NCBI RefSeq assembly: GCF_022513585.1 | Contig: NZ_JAKWBF010000010.1 | Location: 85,276 to 149,275 of the forward strand | Origin: Gordonia gummivorans | GTDB taxonomy: Bacteria > Actinomycetota > Actinomycetes > Mycobacteriales > Mycobacteriaceae | Length of the DNA: 64,000 nt | Direction of reading: 5' to 3' | Shown here: piece by piece, positions 1-8,635 of the stretch | Numbering within the stretch: position 1 is the first letter of the stretch | How the letters are laid out: each line of letters begins with the position of its first letter | Position numbers and translations under genes: made by a program | Notes under the pieces: model-generated | What the model saw: only the letters and a program-made list of their open reading frames with translations | Database searches by the model: none | What the model was told of the DNA's origin: nothing

Positions 1-506
1 AGAACGGTGCCGACGGAGTGTTCTCACGCGCCGACCTCGGCGAAGCGGCACGCCGCCTGGCCGACCTGCTCGACGAGGAAGATGCCGACGTCGTCGTCGG
101 CTACGACTGGCACGGCGGCTACGGCCACCCCGATCATGTCATGTTGCACAAGGCCACTCGCGCAGCTGTCGACCTGGCGGCCAGAACGCCGCGCTACCTC
201 GAGGTCACGATGAACCGCGATCTCATGCGTCAATTGTTCACGCTTGCAACCGAGATGGGCATGGAAGGGTTCGACCCGGACACCCGCGGCGACGACGGGA
301 ACCCGATCGGAACCCCCGAGGCGGAACTGCACTGGGCCGTCGACCTCGGCGACGATGTGTACACCAAACGCGAGGCGCTGGCGTGTCATGCCAGCCAGAG
401 CGACGTGAAGCAGCTCCTGGAACTGCCGATCGAGATGTTCCCGTTTGCCTTTGGTACCGAGCACTACATCGAACCCGGCCGGCCCGACGGCATGGTTCGA
501 GCCTGA
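1..506 (+). CDS. PIG-L/LmbE family deacetylase, 3' part only
   Basis: This is the C-terminal part of a PIG-L (LmbE-like) zinc N-deacetylase; the gene enters from the left edge. The visible part keeps the family's HPDH metal-binding motif in the context GYGHPDHV. The N-terminal AHPDD motif would lie upstream of the window. Actinobacterial members deacetylate GlcNAc-inositol or cleave mycothiol S-conjugates, but the substrate cannot be decided from this fragment. The reading frame ends at TGA 504-506, 19 bases before the convergent DUF779 gene. An internal ATG at 18 is not the true start, since the frame is open to base 3. Confidence 0.8.
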   Translation, partial: NGADGVFSRADLGEAARRLADLLDEEDADVVVGYDWHGGYGHPDHVMLHKATRAAVDLAARTPRYLEVTMNRDLMRQLFTLATEMGMEGFDPDTRGDDGNPIGTPEAELHWAVDLGDDVYTKREALACHASQSDVKQLLELPIEMFPFAFGTEHYIEPGRPDGMVRA

Positions 507-525
507 TGGCTCGACCATCCGTCGG

Positions 526-948
526 TCAGCTGACCTCCGCGCCGCGCCGCGGCGGGCACGCCTCGAGCCAGGTGTTCTCCTCCTCGTTGAACACACGCGA
601 GCGTGCGAGGAACCGAACCCCTTCGGGCGCTTCGAGACTGAATCCCGCGCCGCGCCCCTTGACGACGTCGATGATCATCTGGGTGTGCTTCCACAGCTCG
701 AACTGGTCGCCGTTGATCCAGACCCGCACCGCCGGAATGGGTTCCGGGAGTTCGATCTCGCCGACCAACACATCACGTTGTCCGACACGGTATTCCCCGA
801 CCGGATAGCACATCGGGGCCGAGCCGTCACAGCACCCACCGGACTGGTGGATCATGAGTCCGCCGTGCAGCTCCGACAATTTCGTCAGGAGCTGCACGGC
901 GGCGTCTGTGGCGACCACCCGATCAACTGCTTGCTGTTCGGTGGTCAT
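526..948 (-). CDS. DUF779 family protein, partner of the aldehyde dehydrogenase
   Basis: A 140-residue DUF779 protein. Typical family features are visible: a Cys-rich segment QSGGCCDGSAPMC at about residues 36-48 and the FELWKHTQ block in the C-terminal half. DUF779 genes are usually found directly downstream of NAD-dependent aldehyde dehydrogenases, as here: it lies 53 bases after the aldehyde dehydrogenase stop on the same strand. The start at 948 has a good ribosome binding site (AGAGGTG). The molecular role is unknown; a chaperone, metal or redox role for the enzyme is only a guess. Confidence 0.85.
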   Translation of the reverse strand: MTTEQQAVDRVVATDAAVQLLTKLSELHGGLMIHQSGGCCDGSAPMCYPVGEYRVGQRDVLVGEIELPEPIPAVRVWINGDQFELWKHTQMIIDVVKGRGAGFSLEAPEGVRFLARSRVFNEEENTWLEACPPRRGAEVS

Positions 949-1001
949 GTCTTACACCTCTTTGGCTTAGAAGAAGACCCCGATCCGAACGAAGTTCCGG
1001 A

Positions 1002-2525
1002 TCAGAAGAATCCTTTCGCGTTCTGAGCGTATCCAACGAGGAGGTTCTTCGTCTGCTGGTAGTGCTCGAGCATCATCAGGTGGGTCTCGCGGCCGATACC
1101 CGACTGCTTGTACCCACCGAAGGCGGCGTGTGCCGGGTAGTCGTGGTAGGTGTTGGTCCACACGCGGCCGGCCTGGATCTCGCGGCCCGCACGGTAGGCG
1201 GTCGCACCGTCGCGGCTCCACACACCGGCACCGAGTCCGTAGAGGGTGTCGTTGGCGATGTGGATGGCGTCGGCGTAGTCCTTGAACGTGGTGACCGCCA
1301 GCACGGGGCCGAAGATCTCCTCCTGGAAGATGCGCATCTTGTTGTGGCCGTCGAACACGGTCGGCTTGATGTAGTAGCCGCCGGAGAGGTCGCCGCCCAA
1401 GTCGGCGGGTTCGCCGCCGATGAGGACCTTGGCGCCCTCTTCCTTGCCGATGGCCAGGTAGGAGCTGATCTTCTCGAACTGATCGTTCGACGCCTGCGCA
1501 CCCATCATGGTGTCGGTGTCGAGCGGGTTGCCCTGCTTGATCTGGCTGACCCGGTCGACAGCCTTGCCGATGAAGTCGTCGTAGATGTTCTCCTGGATGA
1601 GCGCACGGCTCGGGCAGGTGCAGACCTCGCCCTGGTTGAGCGCGAACATCGAGAAGCCTTCGAGCGCGCGGTCGAGGAAGCCGTCGTCGGCGCTCATCAC
1701 GTCGTCGAAGAAGATGTTGGGGCTCTTGCCACCGAGTTCCAGGGTGACCGGGATGAGGTTCTCCGAGGCGTACTGCATGATCAGGCGGCCGGTGGTGGTC
1801 TCACCGGTGAAGGCGATCTTGCGGATGCGGTTGCTCGACGCCAGCGGCTTGCCGGCCTCCACGCCGAAGCCGTTGACGACGTTGAGCACGCCGGCCGGCA
1901 GCAGGTCGCTGATCAGGCTCATCAAGTACAGGATCGACGCCGGGGTCTGCTCGGCAGGCTTGAGCACCACCGCGTTGCCCGCGGCAAGCGCAGGTGCGAG
2001 CTTCCAGACGGCCATCAGGATCGGGAAGTTCCACGGGATGATCTGACCGACCACACCGAGGGGCTCATGGAAATGGTAGGCGACGGTGTCCTCGTCGACC
2101 TCCGAGATCGAACCCTCCTGGGCGCGCAGCGCACCGGCGAAGTAGCGGAAGTGGTCGATGGCCAGCGGGATGTCGGCGGCAAGGGTCTCGCGGACCGCCT
2201 TGCCGTTGTCCCAGGTCTCGGCGACGGCCAGCTTCTCGAGGTTCTCCTCCATGCGGTCGGCGATGCGCAGCAGGACCAGCGAACGCTCGGCCACCGGCAC
2301 CTTGCCCCACTGCGGTGCGGCCTTGTGTGCGGCGTCCAGCGCGAGGTCGATGTCCTCGGCGGTCGAGCGCGCGATCTCGCAGAAGACCTTGCCGTCCACT
2401 GGCGACGGATTCTCGAAGTACTGGCCCTTGACCGGTGCGGTCCACTGGCCGCCGATCCAGTTGTCGTAGCGCGACTCGTAGCTCATGACCGAGCCTTCGG
2501 CTCCCGGCTTTGCGTAGACAGTCAT
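1002..2525 (-). CDS. NAD-dependent aldehyde dehydrogenase
   Basis: A 507-residue aldehyde dehydrogenase of the AldB/acetaldehyde dehydrogenase class, oxidising an aldehyde to the acid with NAD+. The Rossmann and substrate domains are complete. The LELGGKSPN block carries the general-base Glu (about residue 268) and GEVCTCPSR carries the nucleophilic Cys (about 302). The frame is open to 2783, but ATG 2525 is preferred because GAGGAG lies 9 bases upstream and the length is then normal for the family; ATG 2486 is the alternative. It probably forms an operon with the downstream DUF779 gene. The GAF regulator encoded at 3816-5093 is a likely activator, and four GTTGCA repeats lie upstream. Confidence 0.92.
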   Translation of the reverse strand: MTVYAKPGAEGSVMSYESRYDNWIGGQWTAPVKGQYFENPSPVDGKVFCEIARSTAEDIDLALDAAHKAAPQWGKVPVAERSLVLLRIADRMEENLEKLAVAETWDNGKAVRETLAADIPLAIDHFRYFAGALRAQEGSISEVDEDTVAYHFHEPLGVVGQIIPWNFPILMAVWKLAPALAAGNAVVLKPAEQTPASILYLMSLISDLLPAGVLNVVNGFGVEAGKPLASSNRIRKIAFTGETTTGRLIMQYASENLIPVTLELGGKSPNIFFDDVMSADDGFLDRALEGFSMFALNQGEVCTCPSRALIQENIYDDFIGKAVDRVSQIKQGNPLDTDTMMGAQASNDQFEKISSYLAIGKEEGAKVLIGGEPADLGGDLSGGYYIKPTVFDGHNKMRIFQEEIFGPVLAVTTFKDYADAIHIANDTLYGLGAGVWSRDGATAYRAGREIQAGRVWTNTYHDYPAHAAFGGYKQSGIGRETHLMMLEHYQQTKNLLVGYAQNAKGFF

Positions 2526-2609
2526 GTGGTGTAACTCCTCGATGTCGGCCTCGCTGGGCGAGGACGTTGTGGTTGTCACATGAGCCACTGAGTGGTCTGC
2601 ATGTGATCT

Positions 2610-2661
2610 GTTGCACAGAGTAGGAGTGCCTTGGTTGCACGTGCGTTGCAGCGGTTGCAAC
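2610..2661. promoter_or_regulatory. Cluster of four GTTGCA repeats upstream of the aldehyde dehydrogenase
   Basis: GTTGCA occurs at 2610-2615, 2634-2639, 2645-2650 and 2654-2659; the last copy extends to the perfect palindrome GTTGCAAC (2654-2661). The cluster lies 85-136 bases upstream of the aldehyde dehydrogenase start. This is where an activator such as the neighbouring GAF/HTH protein would be expected to bind. The repeats are seen directly; the protein partner is inferred. Confidence 0.45.
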
Positions 2662-2690
2662 GTGGCATCTGCGCTGGTCACAGCCCTCCG

Positions 2691-2770
2691 GCCTCGTCGG
2701 AAATCTGTACCTGGAAGCCCCGTGAGCTGCACAGTGCACCTGGCAGACCTGCCAGGTACAGACTTCCGAC
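2691..2770. repeat. Palindromic repeat family B, copy 1
   Basis: An 80-bp element with inverted ends (GGAAATCTGTACCTGG at the left, CCAGGTACAGACTTCC at the right) and a central palindrome TGCAC-A-GTGCA. It ends 3 bases from the stop codon of the DUF559-like reading frame. Closely related copies lie at 3729-3807 and, degenerate, at 15751-15823. The layout (terminal inverted repeats plus central palindrome, no coding capacity) resembles a REP or miniature inverted-repeat element. It could also serve as a transcription terminator. Confidence 0.75.
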
Positions 2771-2772
2771 GC

Positions 2773-3647
2773 TCAGCCGGCAATCTTCCGTCGCCCGTTG
2801 CGGCGACGCGGGCCCCGATGCATCCCCAGTCGCGCCAGGATCTGCAGCTGTTCGAGCGTCTGCGGCCACTGATGGACCACCTGTTTGTAAGTCAGATGCT
2901 GCGGGATGTAACCGAGCGCTGTCACCTTCAGGTCGCGAGCCCGGTCGCTTTCGTAGTTGTCCTCACCGGTGTGATGCGCTCGCGAATCGATCTCGAGCGC
3001 CAGCACCTCGCCGACGAGCAGGTCGACGCGGATGTCTGGTGCAATCCAGACCTGTGGGCGCACAGAGAAGCCCGCGCCGATGAATCGTTGCGCCGCGATG
3101 GTCTCGGTCCCCGACTCCGGTTTGTCGTCGGCATGGCGGACGATGTCGGTGAGGTAGGCCGGCCCACCTTTGAACAGCTTCACCATCGCGGCGCGTCTCA
3201 TGAGCTTCTTGTTCAGGATTGACTCGCACAGGACGCGAAACCCAGTTCGTCGACGCAATGTGGTGAGTACAGCAGCGCGGTCGCGACGTCGTCGACGGTG
3301 CCCACCGCGGCGACATCACGCCCGTAGCGACGACACGCGTCGTCGGCCTTGATCTGCCCATGCCGGGTCACCCGGAAATGGCAGTCACGTGGATGCTCGG
3401 GTACCCACACCCCGTGCTTGCCGAGTGCAGTCAGACAGGACGCCACGCCACCGGAGCGAACAGCTTTCACCACAACGGGATCCGCGTCGCGCGTCGCGTA
3501 CCAGCCGTGCCGTATCCGTGTCAGGAATCCGATTGCCATCGCTTCCCGAATCTCCCGTTCGGTGTTGCCGCACCTGATGAGCTGAGCGGTCGAGACGACG
3601 CCGCCGAACGTCTTGATCAGTTTCTCGAATTCCATGCGCGGCAGCAT
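2773..3647 (-). pseudogene. AbiEi-like/DUF559 protein gene broken by a -1 frameshift (or recoded)
   Basis: Two reading frames make up one ordinary actinobacterial protein of about 290 residues. The upstream frame (start near 3635 or 3647) encodes an AbiEi-type winged-helix antitoxin-like domain (KTFGGVVSTAQLIRCG, then RIRHGWYAT). The downstream frame to 2773 encodes a DUF559/Vsr-like nuclease fold (DIRVDLLVGEVLALEIDSRAHH). The first frame stops just after VDELGF at 3213; the second continues as GFRVLCESILNKK in the -1 frame. The crossover falls exactly on GGGTTTC (see 3237-3243). It may be a genuine pseudogene, a sequencing error or programmed frameshifting. The gene is isolated and bracketed by family B repeats. 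Confidence 0.7.
3237..3243 (-). other. Slippery heptamer G GGT TTC at the frame break
   Basis: On the minus strand the upstream frame reads CTG GGT TTC GCG and the downstream homologous frame reads GGG TTT CGC. This is the X XXY YYZ pattern for tandem -1 slippage, and it lies at the point where the protein homology changes frame. A 6-bp stem (CGCGTC with GACGCG) could form across the next 50 bases. Function is not proven. Confidence 0.5.
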
Positions 3648-3728
3648 CGACGCCCGAAGGGCCCCGTGCGACCAGCCCAGCCCGGGCACCGCCGAATCTG
3701 TGGAGACCGTCCCAACTGTGGACAGCTC

Positions 3729-3807
3729 GCCTCGTCGGAAACCTGTACCTGGGAGCCTCGCCAATTGCACTGTGCACCCGACGGACCTCCCACGTACAGA
3801 TTTCCGC
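3729..3807. repeat. Palindromic repeat family B, copy 2
   Basis: The second close copy of the 80-bp element, with inverted ends GGAAACCTGTACCTGG and ACGTACAGATTTCC and a central TGCAC-T-GTGCA palindrome. It starts about 80 bases upstream of the AbiEi/DUF559 start and ends 9 bases before the stop of the GAF regulator gene. With copy 1 it brackets the AbiEi/DUF559 gene. Confidence 0.75.
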
Positions 3808-3815
3808 GGGTCGAG

Positions 3816-5093
3816 CTAGAGGCCGTACCGCTTGTCGAGCAGCCGGATGCGTCCACCGGCGACCGCGCGGTCGGGATGTCCGACGGGGAGCCGATGCTCC
3901 AGGCGCCGCCAGGCAGCGAGGTCGTCGCGACCATGGATGGACGACGTCCACTTCCGCAGCGCCCCGACATTCCCTTCGGCGATCACCCGCGAACGCACGT
4001 CTTCGCGCAGTTCTTCGAAGATCTCGACGATGCCGGGCGCCGCCGATTCCACCAGCAGACCGCCACGGCCGAGTTCGTCGATCACCGACTCGAGTTCGCC
4101 TCCCGACGCGACCCGCGCGCGGATGTCGCCGACGTCCGACGACAACTCTGCCGTCAGCCGATACGGTCGCGAACCCACCACGTCGTCGCCGAGATCGCGA
4201 CGCAGACGGGAGATCTCGGCGCGCACGGTGACCGGGTCGATGCCGTCCTCGGCCAGCTTCAGCGCCAGTTGCTCGGTGTTGAGCCCCTCGGGAAATGCCT
4301 GCAGCAGAACAAGAATCTCGGCGTGCCTGCGGGACAATGTCCTCGACGACGCGCCGGCGCGCTGCCACCGATATCCCTGGTCCGTCAGCACCGTGAGACG
4401 CGCGCCCTCGATCGTCTCGACAAAAGTACTGGGGTCTGCCAGATCAACTGCCTTGGACTGTAATTCACGCTCCACAGCGGCGACCACCGACCGCACCGCC
4501 GCCAATGCGAAAGGCGCTGCCACCTCCCGGCCTCCGGTCACGTCGATCACGCCGATCACGTGGCCGGTCAGCGGATCGTGCACCGGGGCGGCCGCGCAAC
4601 TCCACTCCTGTACAGCCCCGGAGAAATGCTCCGGTCCGACGACCTGCACGCCGCGGTCGACGGCCAGCGCCAGCCCAGGCGCGTTGGTGCCGACCACCTC
4701 TTCGCTCCACACCGAACCCTCGACGAAGTTGATGTGGCTGGCCTTGTCGCGCGCACCCGTCTCGCCCTCGACCCACAGCAGCCGTCCCACCTGATCGGTC
4801 AGCGCCACCACGACACCCGAATCGGCGATCGCGTCGACCATCAGCGACTGTACGAGCGGTCGTACGGCGGTGATGGGGTGCGCCGCGCGATACTCAGTGA
4901 ATTCCGACTCGCTCATCGTCGGCGTCGACGACTTGTCGGGATCGGCCTCACCAGGGTCGACACCGCGGTTGAGGGAACGCGCCCACGACTCGCGCACCAC
5001 CGACCGCACGGAGTCCTCGGGCGGGGTGATACCCGACAGGAAATTCTCGTACGCCTGACGGATCCGGGAGGCCACGGCGGCTGCGTCGCTCAT
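3816..5093 (-). CDS. GAF-domain transcriptional regulator with C-terminal winged helix
   Basis: A 425-residue regulator similar to the sensory half of AcoR-type activators. An N-terminal segment with RESWARSLNRGVDP is followed by a GAF domain (about residues 80-215). The C-terminal part from about 265 has a winged-helix region (LSRRHAEILVLLQAFPEGL, then TVRAEISRLRRDLG). No AAA+ sigma-54 domain is present, as expected for an actinobacterium. A good Shine-Dalgarno (GGAGGA) precedes ATG 5093. It is encoded beside, and on the same strand as, the aldehyde dehydrogenase operon, so it is the obvious candidate to regulate it in response to an alcohol, aldehyde or ketone. The ligand is unknown. Confidence 0.82.
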   Translation of the reverse strand: MSDAAAVASRIRQAYENFLSGITPPEDSVRSVVRESWARSLNRGVDPGEADPDKSSTPTMSESEFTEYRAAHPITAVRPLVQSLMVDAIADSGVVVALTDQVGRLLWVEGETGARDKASHINFVEGSVWSEEVVGTNAPGLALAVDRGVQVVGPEHFSGAVQEWSCAAAPVHDPLTGHVIGVIDVTGGREVAAPFALAAVRSVVAAVERELQSKAVDLADPSTFVETIEGARLTVLTDQGYRWQRAGASSRTLSRRHAEILVLLQAFPEGLNTEQLALKLAEDGIDPVTVRAEISRLRRDLGDDVVGSRPYRLTAELSSDVGDIRARVASGGELESVIDELGRGGLLVESAAPGIVEIFEELREDVRSRVIAEGNVGALRKWTSSIHGRDDLAAWRRLEHRLPVGHPDRAVAGGRIRLLDKRYGL

Positions 5094-5284
5094 TCATCCT
5101 CCGTCGATTGCCTCATAGGGTTCCGATTCTGCCGTGCCAAGTGTGACCTCGGCAACATTCCCCCGACGGAGTCGCTCGCGCGTGCTCGAGTCCAGAGTAG
5201 CCCGCATGCCCGTTTCGGGGCGTGTCGGTCGAAGGTGAGACATACCCTCCCACCTGGAGTGACGATCGACAGAGTCACTTACTT

Positions 5285-5337
5285 GTGGTGTGTCTCGGAA
5301 AATACGTGACCAGTCTCCGGCGTTGGAGACACACCAC
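5285..5337 (+). promoter_or_regulatory. Mutually exclusive hairpins in the leader of the DUF2207 gene
   Basis: A perfect 12-bp inverted repeat pairs GTGGTGTGTCTC (5285-5296) with GAGACACACCAC (5326-5337) and ends 13 bases before the start codon at 5351. Inside it lies a second perfect stem, GTCTCC (5313-5318) with GGAGAC (5325-5330), that uses the same right-hand bases, so only one can form at a time. No clear Shine-Dalgarno is seen. This looks like an attenuator-like leader or a nested operator; no function is shown. Confidence 0.5.
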
Positions 5338-5350
5338 TAGGCTTCCGTGG

Positions 5351-7144
5351 ATGAAGCGTGTACTGATGTCGGTCGCCGTCGCGGTGCTCGCGCTCATCGG
5401 CCTGGCGATCCCGTTGATCGACGTCGACGACGACGCCGGTTCGGGAGTCGACCCCGTCAGCATCACCGAGTACCGCGCCGAATACCGCGTCGCCGCCGAC
5501 GGCAGGCTCACCGCCCGCGAGACGATCACCGCGGACTTCCCGGCATCCCGGCACGGGATCTTCCGGTTCTGGGACGTCACCGACTCAGCCGACTCGCATG
5601 TTCGCTACATCCCCGAGAACATCACCGTGGCGCTCGACGACGGTTCGGTGCCGGTGGACTTCAGCTGGGAATCGGGAAAGCGGTTCCGCGTCGCCAAGAT
5701 CGGGGATCCGGACAGGTATCTCACGCCCGGCATCCACACCTATGTGATCACCTACGAGATCGCCGGAGCGATCGCACCGAGCAGCGCCGAGGACATGACG
5801 GCAGGGAGTTGGAGCGGCGGCGACACGTCTCGGTTCTTGTGGCGCGTCGTGCCCGACGGCTGGCGCATGGCCATCGCCCGATCAGAGACCGTCGTCGACC
5901 TCCCGGAGGCACCGCTGGCCACCGCATGCCGCACGAGGGACGGCACGGCCTGCACCATCACGAGATCCGGCCCGACGCAGTTCACGGTGACCACCGGCGC
6001 GCTCCACCCCAACACCGGGGTGACCTTCCGCGCCGACCTGCCGTCGGCCGCACCGGAGCGAGACGCCACCGCATGGCCCGTGTTCTTCGACCCCATCCTG
6101 GGCAGATCGCTGTGGGTGGCCATCGTGCTGGCGCTGCTGTCGCTACTGACCTTCGGGATCGGCGTCGCGTGGGTGCTGCGCAGCCGCGAGTCGACGCCGC
6201 TTCTGCCGGTGATGTACGAGCCACCCACCGATCCGCAGCGGCCCGGTGGGTACCTCGGTCCGGTGCAGTCGTATTTCGTCACGCGCGAGCGGATGCCGAA
6301 ACGGGCACTCGTCGCGACGTTGCTCTACCTGGCGGATCGTGGATACGTCCGCCTCGACCGCGACGGCACCGAGTGGACGGTCACCTCCCTCGTCGACAGC
6401 AGTGCGTGGCAACAGATCGACGCGCCGTCTCGGGCGGCAGCGGGGGCGCTGTACCTGACGGGAGAGGCCGGACGCAGTTTCACCACCGACGGCTCGGTCG
6501 ACGCCGGCGAGAAGCTGCAGGCGGCCACCGGAGCGCTGGCGTCCGCGACGTCGAAGTGGGCGGCGGAGAGCGGCGCCATCAACACCAGCAGATTCGAATG
6601 GACCGGTCGCGCACTGGTCGCGCTGGCACTCGTGGTGGCCGCGGTGCTGTTCTTCTTCCAATGGTTGCCGTTCTCGTTGCTCGTCCTGCCGATCGCCGCC
6701 TTCGCCATCGGCGGCGCAGGACTGTACGCGGCAGGCGTCGGAACACGACGCACCTTGCTCGGACGTGACATCTGGTCCCGCGCAGGCGGATTCGAGCGTC
6801 TGATCTCGACGACGTCGAATCAGGAACGTCTCGACTTCAGCGCCCGGCGTGAGCTCTACACCGATTACATCCCCTATGCCGTCGCCTTCGATTGTGCCGA
6901 TGCGTGGGCCAAGAAGTACCGGATCGCGACGGGCTCCGAACCTCCGGTACCGGTGTGGTTCGTTCCCACCTCGAGCAGCACCACGCACGGGTTCTTCGGC
7001 GACGCGAGCGGTTTCGACAGTTTCGAGTCCAGCCTGTCGTCGTCGTTGTCGGCGTATTCGGCCACCCAGTCGTCGTCCTCCTCGGGCGGTGGCGGCGGTG
7101 GATTCTCCGGCGGTGGTGGTGGCGGCGGAGGAGGTTCCTGGTGA
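5351..7144 (+). CDS. DUF2207 domain membrane protein with glycine-rich tail
   Basis: A 597-residue predicted membrane protein. An N-terminal signal/anchor (VLMSVAVAVLALIGLAIPLI) precedes an extracellular DUF2207 domain (about residues 38-250). A transmembrane segment follows near 255-275, then a cytoplasmic region and two more helices near 420-460. The tail is Ser-rich and then almost pure glycine, ending GGSW. DUF2207 proteins commonly pair with LemA, and a lemA gene follows 41 bases downstream. Function is unknown. ATG 5351 is chosen because the hydrophobic signal starts there, although the frame opens at 5222. Confidence 0.88.
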   Translation: MKRVLMSVAVAVLALIGLAIPLIDVDDDAGSGVDPVSITEYRAEYRVAADGRLTARETITADFPASRHGIFRFWDVTDSADSHVRYIPENITVALDDGSVPVDFSWESGKRFRVAKIGDPDRYLTPGIHTYVITYEIAGAIAPSSAEDMTAGSWSGGDTSRFLWRVVPDGWRMAIARSETVVDLPEAPLATACRTRDGTACTITRSGPTQFTVTTGALHPNTGVTFRADLPSAAPERDATAWPVFFDPILGRSLWVAIVLALLSLLTFGIGVAWVLRSRESTPLLPVMYEPPTDPQRPGGYLGPVQSYFVTRERMPKRALVATLLYLADRGYVRLDRDGTEWTVTSLVDSSAWQQIDAPSRAAAGALYLTGEAGRSFTTDGSVDAGEKLQAATGALASATSKWAAESGAINTSRFEWTGRALVALALVVAAVLFFFQWLPFSLLVLPIAAFAIGGAGLYAAGVGTRRTLLGRDIWSRAGGFERLISTTSNQERLDFSARRELYTDYIPYAVAFDCADAWAKKYRIATGSEPPVPVWFVPTSSSTTHGFFGDASGFDSFESSLSSSLSAYSATQSSSSSGGGGGGFSGGGGGGGGGSW

Positions 7145-7185
7145 CCCGAGATCATGGAAGTACCTATGCGAAAGGCAAGTGAAGA

Positions 7186-7755
7186 ATGACCGCACTCATC
7201 CTGATAGTCATCATCGTGGTGATCGTCGTACTTTTGGCCGTGTTTGCCATGGTCGGTTTCAACAAGCTGCGCCGCGCCGACATCGCGGCGCAGGAAGCAC
7301 TCGGCGGCATCGACGTCCAGCTGACCCGGCGCGCCGACCTGATCCCGAACCTCGTCAACACGGTGAAGGGGTACGCAGCCCACGAGCGCGGCGTCTTCGA
7401 AGAGGTCACGGCCGCACGAGCGGGGGTCGCCCAAGCCGCACAGAACGGGACTGTCGAACAGAAGGCCGCTGCCGACGGCGCACTCGGCCAGGCGCTCGGC
7501 CGACTCTTCGCCGTCGCCGAGAACTACCCCGACCTCAAGGCGTCGTCGAACTTCATCCAGTTGCAGAACGAACTGTCGGACACCGAGAACAAGCTGTCGT
7601 TCGCCCGGCAGTTCTACAACGACGCCGTCGCCCGGCTGAACAGCCTGGTGCAGACCATCCCGTGGATGTTCTTCACCGGGATCGCGAAGGTCGGCAACCG
7701 CGACTTCTACCGGGCACCCGAGGGCCAGCAGGCTCCGCCGCAGGTCCAGTTCTGA
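7186..7755 (+). CDS. lemA: LemA family membrane protein
   Basis: A 189-residue LemA protein: one N-terminal transmembrane helix (residues about 3-22) followed by a helical cytoplasmic or periplasmic domain. It has the family signature FNKLRRADIAAQEALGGIDVQL, then RRADLIPNLVNTVKGYA, and LKASSNFIQLQNELSDTENKL. It is probably co-transcribed with the upstream DUF2207 gene, a pairing seen in many bacteria. It ends 6 bases before the convergent AraC-type gene. The biochemical role of LemA is not established. Confidence 0.92.
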   Translation: MTALILIVIIVVIVVLLAVFAMVGFNKLRRADIAAQEALGGIDVQLTRRADLIPNLVNTVKGYAAHERGVFEEVTAARAGVAQAAQNGTVEQKAAADGALGQALGRLFAVAENYPDLKASSNFIQLQNELSDTENKLSFARQFYNDAVARLNSLVQTIPWMFFTGIAKVGNRDFYRAPEGQQAPPQVQF

Positions 7756-7761
7756 ACTCTC

Positions 7762-8601
7762 TCAGGTGAATCGGGCAGTGAACTCGCGCGGCGTCAGGCC
7801 GGTGACCGTGCGGAAGTCCCGCACCAGGTGTGCCTCGTCGGCGTAGCCGAGTTCGGCGGCAAGGGTGGCCAGCGTGCCATCGGCCACCCGAAGCCGACCG
7901 GCCGCCTCGTGCAGCCGACGACGCTGGATCAGCCACTTCGGCGTCAACCCCAGTCGGCGTCGGGTCAACCGTTGCAGACTTCGTTCGGTGAGATGGAATC
8001 GTGCACAGATCTGACCGATAGCGACCACCGTCGAATCGTTCTCCACGTAGTCGACGATCTCGTTGATCAGACGCCCGTCGTCGTCGAGCGGGAGGATCGG
8101 ACGCAACCAGTCCTCGACCACACCGGTGGCCGCGCGCTGGGTGCTCTCCTCGGTGGGATCGGTGGCCATCGTCGTGCGCACCCGGTCCGCCAGTTCCGCA
8201 CCTCGCTCACCGAACACCTCCGAGAGTTCGGCGTGCCGGTCGGTCCATACGTCCACCGGGCCGTCGAGAACCAGACCACCGGCCGCCGGCGTGAGCATCA
8301 CACCGACGGCCCACCCCTGTCCGGTCAGCGTCGTCTCACTCAGACCGGTCGCCACTCCGTAGAACCGGGCGTACTCGCTGCTCACCACCATGAGACAGAC
8401 GGGATACTGCAGGACCCGCTGCGGTGCGTCGCCGCCGGCCGGCACCGACCAGACCGGCACCCAGAATCGGCGGATCACCTCGGCCAGGTCAGGCGTCGGA
8501 CCCCAACGACCGATCTGGAACGAGGTGTCGGCGGGGTCGACGAGATGAGCTCGTTCGACGTCGTCGAGGCCGTCTCGGTCGGATCTGTCGCGAATGTTCA
8601 A
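7762..8601 (-). CDS. AraC family transcriptional regulator
   Basis: A 279-residue AraC-type regulator. The N-terminal part (PDLAEVIRRFWVPVW, residues about 37-51) resembles the sensor domain common in actinobacterial one-component AraC proteins. The C-terminal third holds two helix-turn-helix units, including VVAIGQICARFHLTERSLQRL and TLATLAAELGYADEAHLVRDF. The start at 8601 is a TTG codon; no better in-frame start is obvious. It is divergent from the DinB-like gene with only 34 bases between them, so it may control that gene and itself. Confidence 0.85.
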   Translation of the reverse strand: MNIRDRSDRDGLDDVERAHLVDPADTSFQIGRWGPTPDLAEVIRRFWVPVWSVPAGGDAPQRVLQYPVCLMVVSSEYARFYGVATGLSETTLTGQGWAVGVMLTPAAGGLVLDGPVDVWTDRHAELSEVFGERGAELADRVRTTMATDPTEESTQRAATGVVEDWLRPILPLDDDGRLINEIVDYVENDSTVVAIGQICARFHLTERSLQRLTRRRLGLTPKWLIQRRRLHEAAGRLRVADGTLATLAAELGYADEAHLVRDFRTVTGLTPREFTARFT

Positions 8602-8635
8602 TCCCGGACCACCTCACTCGCTGTTGACTGACATC

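Noticed and set aside
1062..2534. 490-codon plus-strand frame opposite the aldehyde dehydrogenase gene
   Set aside because: It is antisense to a clearly conserved enzyme, lacks family features, and such long frames are common in high-GC DNA.
2691..3807. Insertion sequence or composite transposon
   Set aside because: No transposase is present and the flanking repeats are only 80 bp without visible target duplications.
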